Shown here piece by piece: positions 57,363 to 64,000 of a DNA stretch of 64,000 bases. This DNA comes from Aerococcaceae bacterium zg-252. GTDB taxonomy: Bacteria > Bacillota > Bacilli > Lactobacillales > Aerococcaceae. Every line of letters begins with the position of its first letter. Position 1 is the stretch's first letter. The notes beneath the pieces were generated by a model. It did not search any database, was not told where the DNA came from, and worked only from the letters and a program-made list of their open reading frames with translations. The stretch spans positions 1,672,001 through 1,736,000 of the forward strand of contig CP066204.1 of assembly GCA_016237705.1 (NCBI GenBank). The letters run 5' to 3'. The position numbers were made by a program, and so were the translations under genes.

Positions 57363-57443
57363 ATTCCCCCATATTTCAATTTGGTTACAAGGCATTTTCA
57401 CTTTTAATAAAGTGAACCCTATCGGGAAGATTTGTATTGTAAC
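57363..57443 (-). promoter_or_regulatory. SMK-box (SAM-III) riboswitch of metK
   Basis: On the minus strand the 5' arm GTTACAA (57437-57443) pairs with TTGTAAC (57383-57390 region), enclosing CTTCCCGATAGGG and a hairpin TTCACTTT/AAAGTGAA. ATGCC follows before TTGTAACC. The Shine-Dalgarno GGGGGA at 57363-57369 can pair with the upstream TCTTCCC, the SAM-bound off state. The order matches the Lactobacillales SMK box upstream of metK. TATAAT at 57451-57456 (minus) is its -10. Confidence 0.9.
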
Positions 57444-57520
57444 TGTTAAGATTATAACTTAAAATATAACTAATAGAAAGCATTTTAACTGTTTAAATCA
57501 TCAAATTCAGGAGGGAATTT

Positions 57521-58315
57521 ATGACGACTATATTAAAGATACTACAAAATCCATTATTGAAAATCTTTTTATCTCCGATTTCAGTTATTCTCATTGGACT
57601 AGCTGTCGGTTTAACCAACACGACAAATCCGCAATGGTTAAGCATACTTTATCTCGTAGTAATTGCTATCAGTTCTCAATTAATCGACCATTTTTTCCAT
57701 CAGAAATTTATCAAACAACACGATAATGCAACTCCTGAAATCATTCTATTCATCAGTGAGTTTCTATTGATTGGTGCCAGTATCTTATTCGCACTCTCTA
57801 ATCACTGGATTTTAAATGTGTTACTTGTTTTTTATATTCTCTTTATTCATATCCAATATAAGCCATTCATCATGGTCAATAGCTTTTATCAATTTATTTT
57901 GTCGATTTTCTTTAACGGCTTTGTTTTAAATTGTATCGCTTATTATAGCCAAACAGCTACACTTACAACGCAATATCTAATTTTACTGATTCCATTTTTA
58001 TTATTAGTTCTCGGTATTACGATTGATTCAATGCATTTAAAATATGGATTTATTAGTAGACGCCCACAATCGTCGCTCTACCACTGGACAGCTATTGCAT
58101 TATCTTTTGTTTCATTACCAATTGCATTTTACCTTGCTTTGCCGAGCAAAAGTTATTTTTTAGTTCAATTATTATTTATCGTTATTTCCGGATTAGTAAT
58201 GATACCTTTAGTAGTGAATGTCAACAATGAAAAGCGTCGTCAAAATAAACTAAATTACTTAAATGCAGTATTATTTATTTTCAGTATATTTTATTGTCTA
58301 GCTATACTATTTTAA
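57521..58315 (+). CDS. Polytopic membrane protein of unknown function
   Basis: 264 residues, very hydrophobic, about eight helices (near 18-36, 40-58, 78-96, 98-118, 125-145, 155-173, 190-235 in two, 245-262). A short basic loop RRPQSSLYH is between helices 6 and 7, and KRRQNKLNY before the last. AGGAGGG precedes ATG. It is divergent from metK and has its own terminator. I do not recognise a family and no charged residues in the membrane suggest a transport path. Confidence 0.65.
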   Translation: MTTILKILQNPLLKIFLSPISVILIGLAVGLTNTTNPQWLSILYLVVIAISSQLIDHFFHQKFIKQHDNATPEIILFISEFLLIGASILFALSNHWILNVLLVFYILFIHIQYKPFIMVNSFYQFILSIFFNGFVLNCIAYYSQTATLTTQYLILLIPFLLLVLGITIDSMHLKYGFISRRPQSSLYHWTAIALSFVSLPIAFYLALPSKSYFLVQLLFIVISGLVMIPLVVNVNNEKRRQNKLNYLNAVLFIFSIFYCLAILF

Positions 58316-58318
58316 AAA

Positions 58319-58368
58319 ACAGGTGGCATATTCGTGACGTTTCGGCACGAATATACCACCTATTTTTA
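58319..58368 (+). terminator. Terminator after the membrane protein gene
   Basis: AGGTGGcATATTCGT pairs with ACGAATATaCCACCT around GACGTTTCGGC, then ATTTTTATG. Confidence 0.9.
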
Positions 58369-58376
58369 TGCAAATA

Positions 58377-58406
58377 AAGAGCCAGTCAAATTACCGACTA
58401 GCTCTT
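58377..58406 (-). terminator. Terminator of nox
   Basis: The minus strand AAGAGCtAGTC / GACTgGCTCTT with short loop, then TATTTGC, immediately after the nox stop. Confidence 0.8.
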
Positions 58407-58413
58407 AAATAAA

Positions 58414-59769
58414 TTAGTTTTCTGAAATTGTACGTTCTTGTTCTACTGCAGCTTGTGCTAAGATATTTAAGTAGTTCCAAGGACGATCGAATACTGGTTG
58501 GAAGAAGAAGTCTACATATGCTAAATCATCAATTGTCATTTTGTTTTGAACCGCTAATGACAATGTGTTAGCTGATGCAGTACAGTCATATTTAGACATT
58601 ACTTGTCCACCAACGATACGATTTGTTCCTACTTCATATACTAATTTCATGTAGATTTTTTCGTTTGTTGGCATAAATTCTGGACGGTAATTATCTTCCA
58701 CGTATACTGAACGTGTTTCTAAACCAAACATTTTAGCTGAATTATCAGTTACACCAGTTGAACCGATATTCCAACCGAATAAGTGTAAACCAGAAGTTGC
58801 TTGTGTACCACGGTAAGCTACTTTATCACCATTGATGTTTTTACCAACTAATGAACCCATACGAACAGCATTTGTTGCTAATGGAATATATGCATGACCA
58901 TTGTTAGGGTTGTAGTTAACAGCTGCAGAATCTCCCGCTGCAAAAACATCTGGGTGAGAAGTTTTCATGTAGTTATCAACAATAATCGCACCGTTAGGCA
59001 TTGTTTCTAATTGGTCTTTAACTAAGTCAGTATTTGGACGGAAACCAACACAGACAATTACCATATCTGCATCGTATTCACCTTTATCCGTAATTACTTT
59101 CGTTACTTTTCCATTTTCACCTTGGAAACCTTTAACCATTTCGTTTAATTGAACAGTAATATTACGGTCACGTAAATCTGCTTCTAATACATCTGTAAAT
59201 TCTTTGTCTAAGTATTTGTTTAAGATACGATCTAAACCGTCGATTAAAGTTACTTGCTTACCTTCTAAACCAAATGCTTCTACTAATTCGATACCGATGT
59301 ATCCACCCCCGATTACGACTACTTTTTCAGCATCGCCTTTGCGTGCAAAAATTTCTTTCGCTTGGTTATAGTTTTTACATAATAATACGTTTTCTAAATC
59401 ATAACCTTCAAATGGTGGTAAGATTGGCCAAGAACCTGTTGTCACAACTAATTTATCGAATGAAGTTTCTGTTACTTCACCTGATTTTAAGTCTTTAACA
59501 GTTACTTTTTTGCCATTAATATCTACATTTGTTACATCATGTTCCATATGAACTTCTGCACCTAATGCAGCTAATTCTTCTGGGTTTGAGTAGAATAAAC
59601 CTTGAGGGTCTTTTACTACACCACCAACATATAAGGCAATCCCACAAGATAAGAATGAGATATTATCATTGCGTTCATACACTACTACTTCTGCTTCTGG
59701 GTTCTCATTTAAAATTGTTTTAACCGCTGCAGTCCCAGCATGTGTACATCCAATTACTACTACTTTCAT
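58414..59769 (-). CDS. nox: NADH oxidase (water-forming)
   Basis: 451-residue FAD enzyme that reduces O2 to water with NADH, typical of lactic acid bacteria living with oxygen. N-terminal FAD motif VVIGCTHAGTAA, redox Cys42 in SFLSCGIALYVGG (sulfenic acid form), NAD motif VVIGGGYIGIELVEAFG near 150, and FAD motif DVFAAGDSAAV near 275. C-terminal dimer domain from about 330. CoA-disulfide reductase is the close alternative family. A strong AGGAGG precedes ATG. Monocistronic. Confidence 0.93.
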   Translation of the reverse strand: MKVVVIGCTHAGTAAVKTILNENPEAEVVVYERNDNISFLSCGIALYVGGVVKDPQGLFYSNPEELAALGAEVHMEHDVTNVDINGKKVTVKDLKSGEVTETSFDKLVVTTGSWPILPPFEGYDLENVLLCKNYNQAKEIFARKGDAEKVVVIGGGYIGIELVEAFGLEGKQVTLIDGLDRILNKYLDKEFTDVLEADLRDRNITVQLNEMVKGFQGENGKVTKVITDKGEYDADMVIVCVGFRPNTDLVKDQLETMPNGAIIVDNYMKTSHPDVFAAGDSAAVNYNPNNGHAYIPLATNAVRMGSLVGKNINGDKVAYRGTQATSGLHLFGWNIGSTGVTDNSAKMFGLETRSVYVEDNYRPEFMPTNEKIYMKLVYEVGTNRIVGGQVMSKYDCTASANTLSLAVQNKMTIDDLAYVDFFFQPVFDRPWNYLNILAQAAVEQERTISEN

Positions 59770-60155
59770 GTTAACCTCCTAAGATTAAAAACAAAAATTG
59801 TATTGCTATGTTTTTAATATACCACACATTTCACAAAAAGATAGCGTTTATGTTATAAACGTTTTTTATAAACAAACACTATCTTTCTTTATCACATCAA
59901 CATTTATCAAATGTTTATCAGTGAATCTTATACTATTTTCACATGAAAGTTAAATTTTTACGAATTTTAATTCACAAATCATCTTATAAATAACTATAAA
60001 TATCACGTTTCACTTGCTCACACTTTTTGAGTGCTTAACAAACCGAAAAAGTTTTTCACAACATTTTATCGTAAGTATCACCGTCAAAAATATTTATATA
60101 AATTTATTATAAGAACACAATGACTTCTCTAAATTAAGATAATAGTAATCTCTTA
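59770..60155. promoter_or_regulatory. nox upstream region
   Basis: 386 bases without a gene. A palindrome GTTTATGTTATAAAC at 59846-59860 is followed at once by GTTTTTTATAAAC, and a TTTCACAA half-site (Rex-like) at 59829-59836 lies between this and the gene. These are candidate redox-control sites, since Rex often regulates nox. No clean -35/-10 pair could be fixed. The rest is AT-rich with nothing recognisable. Confidence 0.35.
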
Positions 60156-60470
60156 CTAGGCTTCCATTAACTGCTTCATGCGATAATCCAATACATCAAA
60201 ATCAATAATTCGTGCTTGACGATGCCATTCTTTCCCTTGATAAAACAAGAGAACAACGGGGGCTGTAAACAATTGAAATTGTCCAGCAGCTTCGGGTATT
60301 TCATTAGCCTTAATCTCAAATGCTGGTATTTTAACATCGTTTACTAATGTCTCAACTCGTGGCTTATCCGCTGTACAGACACTACAATTCTCCATTGACA
60401 CATAAATCAATACTTTTTCTAACTGCTCAATTTTTGTTAATAAGTGGTCAAATTGCGTAATTTTTTCCAA
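60156..60470 (-). CDS. Thioredoxin-like protein (YtpP family)
   Basis: 104 residues. Thioredoxin fold with ENCSVCTADKP (CSVC pair near 29-32) and cis-Pro in FTAPVVLLFYQG. It lies 14 bases after the M42 peptidase gene on the same strand, the same ytoP-ytpP pair seen in Bacillus. Reductant and target unknown. GGAAAG-type ribosome-binding sequence before ATG. Confidence 0.85.
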   Translation of the reverse strand: MEKITQFDHLLTKIEQLEKVLIYVSMENCSVCTADKPRVETLVNDVKIPAFEIKANEIPEAAGQFQLFTAPVVLLFYQGKEWHRQARIIDFDVLDYRMKQLMEA

Positions 60471-60484
60471 TCAAACATTCCTTT

Positions 60485-61528
60485 CTATTTCACGACAACC
60501 AATGCACTTTTTAAGTATGCATCTACCAAACGTTCCGTTGCTTCAATCGACTCTCGATGTGTTCGTTCATAAGAGTGGCTCGATTCAATTCCTGCACCTA
60601 ATAACGCATGCTTCACTTCTGCTCCTGCACTCATCGCTGCTGATGCATCACTACCATAATATGGATAAATATCTAATTTATATGGAATCTCTTGTTCTTC
60701 ACACAATGCAACTAAATGTTGACGGAACTCATAATGATATGGCCCACTAGCATCTTTCACACAAATTGATGTCGTATATTCATCGGTTTGTTGGTCATCT
60801 CCCATTGCTCCCATATCCACTGCCAAATACTCCACAACTTTATCTGAAATCGTACTATTGGCACCATGCCCTACTTCTTCAAATACACTAAACATAAAAT
60901 GTGTCGTTTGTGGCAAGATGACTTGTTCCTGTTGATACACTGTCAATAAATTCAGCAAAATACTAGCTGATACTTTATCATCTAAAAAGCGTGATTTAAC
61001 AAATCCAGTCGGTGTAATAATTGTTCTAGGGTCAAATGAAATAAAGTCCCCTACTTCAATCCCTAAATCACGTGCTTCTTGAGCATTCGTCACTTTAGCA
61101 TCTAAACGCACTTCCATATTATCTTGTGTCCGTTCAGCTGTCCCAGCATCACGGTAAACATGTGTACTCGTTTGATGAATCAAGATTGTTCCACTGATAA
61201 CTTCCCCTGTTTTAGCACTGTGAACTAAACAATTTTCTCCCTCAATCATATTCCAAGGAAATCCACCAATTTTGTCCATTTTCAAACGACCGTCACCTTT
61301 AACTGCACGAACAATCGCACCTAAGGTATCGATATGTGCCGTTACCACACGATGATGTTCATCATCAGCACCTAGAACGGTAACAATCACATTTCCTTTT
61401 GCCGTACGATAAGGCTTATAGCCCAAATTCTCTAATACATTGATTAAATAATTCGTCACACCTGTCGTAAAACCTGTAGGTGACGGAATTTCAAGTAATT
61501 GTGTCAAATAATCTAAAGTTTTATTCAT
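60485..61528 (-). CDS. M42-family aminopeptidase (YtoP/glutamyl aminopeptidase type)
   Basis: 347 residues from ATG 61528 (GAAAGGA 8 bases upstream; the upstream in-frame ATG 61546 overlaps that site). Cobalt/zinc peptidase with HIDTLGAIV near 71, FLDDKVSASILLNL with the bridging Asp near 175, EEVGHGANST with the catalytic Glu near 213, AVDMGAM, and the final metal His in ESSHSYERTH. Removes N-terminal residues from peptides in the cytosol. Specificity not readable. Confidence 0.9.
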   Translation of the reverse strand: MNKTLDYLTQLLEIPSPTGFTTGVTNYLINVLENLGYKPYRTAKGNVIVTVLGADDEHHRVVTAHIDTLGAIVRAVKGDGRLKMDKIGGFPWNMIEGENCLVHSAKTGEVISGTILIHQTSTHVYRDAGTAERTQDNMEVRLDAKVTNAQEARDLGIEVGDFISFDPRTIITPTGFVKSRFLDDKVSASILLNLLTVYQQEQVILPQTTHFMFSVFEEVGHGANSTISDKVVEYLAVDMGAMGDDQQTDEYTTSICVKDASGPYHYEFRQHLVALCEEQEIPYKLDIYPYYGSDASAAMSAGAEVKHALLGAGIESSHSYERTHRESIEATERLVDAYLKSALVVVK

Positions 61529-61555
61529 ATTATTTATTCCTTTCATTTAATTGGT

Positions 61556-62563
61556 TTATTTCGTTTCAAAAAAGGCAAGCATATCTTGATATACCTGTTG
61601 TGCATTTTCTTCATGAATAATTTCATGACGCATTTCAGGATAAATATGTTGTTGAATCTGATGATAACCAGCACGTTTTAATGGCATCAGAGAACGTTGC
61701 AGTCCCTTTTCACCACCAGTAATAACAGTATCTTCTTCTCCCACCAAGTTTAAAATTGGTAAATTAGGATTTTTGGCCTTGAATGATTCCTCAAATTGTA
61801 AGGCTGCATTCATTTCAATTACCGATAAATTTCCTGCGTTCATAAATAGTGGTGTAGATAAACGGTCTTGTGCAATAGCTTTGATATTTTCTTCATTGCG
61901 ACTCAACCAATCTGACCCTTTTGGCAAAATATTTAATAACCGATTGTACTCATGTTCACCTTGATAAAAACTCACCATTCTTGCCAACCATACACCTACT
62001 GGAGCGACTTCACTAGGATACGGAGTTCCACTTAATACCAGCTTATCAATTTTAACATCATGCTCTTTTAGGTAAAGTCTCGCTAACATCGAACCCATTG
62101 AATGTCCATATAAATAAATTGGTAAATCCGGATACAAAGTTTGTCCGAAATCTGTTACTAATGCTAAATCACTAATCAATTCATTGAAACCATTTAAGTA
62201 GCCTTTTGGATATTTTGTTGTTAAAGAACGACCATGTCCACGATGATCATTGGCAATGACGGCATATCCCTTTTGATTCAAAAATTGGATTAAAGGTGCA
62301 TAACGACCTTGATGCTCCAAAGCCCCATGTACAATTTGGACAAGCCCTCTAGGCTCTTTCACGTCATAACACTTCACAAATAACGGAAAATTACCACTTG
62401 CTTTTAAGCGATATTCTGTTTCTCTTTTTCTTACTTTACTCTCATCTAAAATTTGCACCGGTTGTATCTTACCACGATGAAACCAACGTTTCTGTGCGTA
62501 AAATATTTGTGGTAAAGCAATCGCAACACCTGCTGCCAATCCTAAAAATCGTTTAATTTTCAT
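61556..62563 (-). CDS. Alpha/beta hydrolase, lysophospholipase/monoacylglycerol-lipase-like
   Basis: 335 residues. N-terminal hydrophobic segment at about 5-22 (membrane anchor or signal). Serine hydrolase 4 fold with oxyanion region HGALEHQGRY, ANDHRGHGRS, nucleophile elbow GHSMGSMLA, Asp in NLVGEEDTVI, and His in YPEMRHEIIHE. Acts on glycerol or lysophospholipid esters in relatives. It is separated from the peptidase by 27 bases, so may be transcribed with it. Confidence 0.85.
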   Translation of the reverse strand: MKIKRFLGLAAGVAIALPQIFYAQKRWFHRGKIQPVQILDESKVRKRETEYRLKASGNFPLFVKCYDVKEPRGLVQIVHGALEHQGRYAPLIQFLNQKGYAVIANDHRGHGRSLTTKYPKGYLNGFNELISDLALVTDFGQTLYPDLPIYLYGHSMGSMLARLYLKEHDVKIDKLVLSGTPYPSEVAPVGVWLARMVSFYQGEHEYNRLLNILPKGSDWLSRNEENIKAIAQDRLSTPLFMNAGNLSVIEMNAALQFEESFKAKNPNLPILNLVGEEDTVITGGEKGLQRSLMPLKRAGYHQIQQHIYPEMRHEIIHEENAQQVYQDMLAFFETK

Positions 62564-62691
62564 CTTTATATACCCTCCTCGTCATACCAAAGATTCATAC
62601 ACCTATTCTCTTTACTATTAGTTTAACATATTTCGACTACGACTCCCAACAAATGAACCGACACATTCTGTACAACATTCTTCCGTAATAC

Positions 62692-62720
62692 AAAAAGGAG
62701 TTGGGCTTTACCCCAACTCC
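62692..62720 (-). terminator. Terminator after the PhnD-like gene
   Basis: The minus strand GGAGTTGGG / CCCAACTCC (perfect 9 bp, GTAAA-type loop), then TTTTTG. Confidence 0.9.
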
Positions 62721-62748
62721 GATAAGGAAGTATTGTATAAATTAAAGA

Positions 62749-63786
62749 TTAATTTCCGTTGTTTTGTTCACGTAAAATACGTTGTGCTTCACGCTCTGTT
62801 TCATAATCATCAGCCGATGCTGGTTTGTAACCTTCATGACTGTAAATAGCGATAACTTTTTTCCCTTCTTCTGTTTGAGAAATATTAATTAACGCTTGTT
62901 GGAATGCTTTCTTAAATTCTGGTGTCATAATATCTGATGCTAAACTTACAGAAATTGTATCATTGTAAACATTTGGTGTTACACCGATAACATTTGTTTC
63001 TTCCCAGATAGATACTTTACGACCCATGTCTTTCGTCCAGTCATCAGCATTATCTGAACGTAAATCAGCATATCCTACCATAACGTCTACTTGTTCAGCA
63101 GCTAAACGTGCAACAGCACTACCGTATGATTCAGCTTGAACTACATTTGATAAATCAGAAAGTGATTTACCTTCAAATTGTTTACCTAACCAAATAGATG
63201 GGTAAATATAACCTGAAGATGATGATGATGACATAACTGCCCATTTAGCACTGTCTAAATCTTCCCATGTTAATTTTTCACCAGCATTGATTTTTGCAGC
63301 TAATTCTTTACCTTTAGCTGACGGTCCAGCGATAATTAACCCTTTGTAATAAGTTACTTGATCTTCTGTACGCTCAGTTGGTTTGCCGTCATTCCAATCA
63401 GCTGGATTTTCAGAATCTTTATTCAATCCTCTTCGTGTTGACGTTAAAATAACTTCCATTTCATCTTCATATAAAACAAAAGTTCCTCCAGGAATAAAAC
63501 CAGCGTCAGCTGTACCTGCTGCTAAAGCTTCACCTGCTGCTTCGTAGTTTGTACCTACTGTAATATCTACTGCTCCTACTTTAAAGCCTAATTTAGCCAA
63601 TTCATCAATTAATAATTGTTTCAATGGCTCTGTTGTTGTGATAATATCTTCAGGATCACGAGACGGAACGAACATTAAACGTAATGTTTCAATTTCTTCT
63701 TCTGCACTTACCTTTGTAGCAAATAAACCTGTGAACAATGTTGCGACTAAACTTAATAACGCGACATAACGCCATACTTTTGTCAT
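62749..63786 (-). CDS. PhnD-like phosphate/phosphonate-type substrate-binding protein
   Basis: 345 residues. Signal peptide at 1-28 (LLSLVATLFTGLFATKVSA|EE) without a lipobox cysteine, which is unusual because Gram-positive binding proteins are normally lipoproteins. The mature part shows the PhnD/SsuA2-type layout: LRLMFVPSRDPEDI, VGTNYEAAGEALAAGTADAGFIPGGTF, SSSSSSGYIYPSIWLG, VMVGYADLRS. The ligand might be phosphonate, phosphite or another anion. No phnC/phnE transporter lies downstream; the upstream side is cut by the window edge. GGAGGG precedes ATG. Confidence 0.85.
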   Translation of the reverse strand: MTKVWRYVALLSLVATLFTGLFATKVSAEEEIETLRLMFVPSRDPEDIITTTEPLKQLLIDELAKLGFKVGAVDITVGTNYEAAGEALAAGTADAGFIPGGTFVLYEDEMEVILTSTRRGLNKDSENPADWNDGKPTERTEDQVTYYKGLIIAGPSAKGKELAAKINAGEKLTWEDLDSAKWAVMSSSSSSGYIYPSIWLGKQFEGKSLSDLSNVVQAESYGSAVARLAAEQVDVMVGYADLRSDNADDWTKDMGRKVSIWEETNVIGVTPNVYNDTISVSLASDIMTPEFKKAFQQALINISQTEEGKKVIAIYSHEGYKPASADDYETEREAQRILREQNNGN

Positions 63787-64000
63787 GAGAAAATTCCCTC
63801 CAAAATAATGTTATGAGTGAGTTCCCTAGAATACTTGACTCCAGTGCCCTACTCAACTTCATTATAACAAACGTTTTTTCAGGTTGGTAGGTGCTCTAAG
63901 GCTTTTCAGCAAATATTCTCGTAACAAAACTTAGATACTCATTCAAAGCCCGTCATTATCACTTTTTCACCCCATAAAAAACACGAACATTTAAAAGACT
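63787..64000 (-). promoter_or_regulatory. Upstream region of the PhnD-like gene
   Basis: An extended -10 TGTTATAAT on the minus strand lies near 63862-63870, about 80 bases before the start; no good -35. At the right edge near 63978-63992 the plus strand has ACACGAACATT, a partial match to the PurBox of lactic acid bacteria, but a single imperfect copy. No gene seen. Confidence 0.4.

Noticed and set aside
63978-63992. PurBox-like ACACGAACATT at the right edge
   Set aside because: Single imperfect copy, and functional PurBoxes usually occur in pairs near purine genes.

Overview
The window comes from a low-GC Gram-positive bacterium, almost certainly of the order Lactobacillales. Evidence includes the ori-proximal Firmicute cluster pth-mfd-rqcP-divIC-yabR-tilS-hpt-ftsH, an SMK-box (SAM-III) riboswitch before metK (a Lactobacillales hallmark), the relQ-nadK-pseudouridine synthase-mgtE gene order known from enterococci, L-lactate dehydrogenase with NADH oxidase, RpoY with RNase J1, and a full seven-gene comG operon. 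I cannot fix the genus; Carnobacteriaceae, Aerococcaceae or Enterococcaceae would fit.

Layout. 1-8.9 kb: translation, division and repair housekeeping genes, all on the minus strand (ftsH cut by the left edge). 9.2-10.2 kb: ldh on the plus strand. 10.3-16.8 kb, minus: nusB, an Asp23-family gene, an Xaa-Pro peptidase, then comGG to comGA (competence pseudopilus). 17.3-21.6 kb, plus: a large exported protein with 86-residue repeats, then rpoY-rnjA. 21.7-24.1 kb, minus: prfC and a DivIVA-like gene. 24.4-26.2 kb, plus: an exported FMN/FAD fumarate-reductase-like flavoprotein. 26.3-31.9 kb is accessory: a class III Fic protein, an ABC exporter with two permeases and a lipoprotein, and a divergent peptide-receptor-type (RRNPP) regulator. 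32-42 kb: lysS, a GTPase, a YugP-type protease, a SAP-domain protein, ecsAB, an acetyltransferase, coaBC and a K+ channel subunit. 42.1-45 kb, plus: a nicotinamidase and two tandem exported S41 proteases that look like nisin-resistance protein (NSR). 45.2-49.8 kb, minus: mgtE, pseudouridine synthase, thioredoxin-like lipoprotein, nadK, relQ. 50-53.6 kb: a CYTH protein, spxH, a PurK-like probable pseudoenzyme, and two divergent HTH regulators. 53.7-57.4 kb: thrS with a T-box and metK with an SMK box. 57.5-64 kb: an unknown membrane protein, nox, thioredoxin and M42 peptidase, a lipase-like hydrolase, and a PhnD-like binding protein.

The strongest unexplained signal is a dispersed long-hairpin repeat of about 118 bp, seen at five sites (seven copies, two sites tandem) plus relics. 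All copies lie in one orientation. At four sites the first bases of the repeat supply the stop codon of the upstream minus-strand gene. The outer stem changes sequence between copies while still pairing, which suggests selection on structure. Other points of interest are the NSR-like pair, the RRNPP-regulator/ABC locus with a 13-codon ORF behind a strong ribosome-binding site, the PurK-like protein that has lost its ATP-grasp signature residues, and a 17-bp direct repeat with 22-bp period upstream of ldh. All assignments are by reading the sequence; no searches were run.
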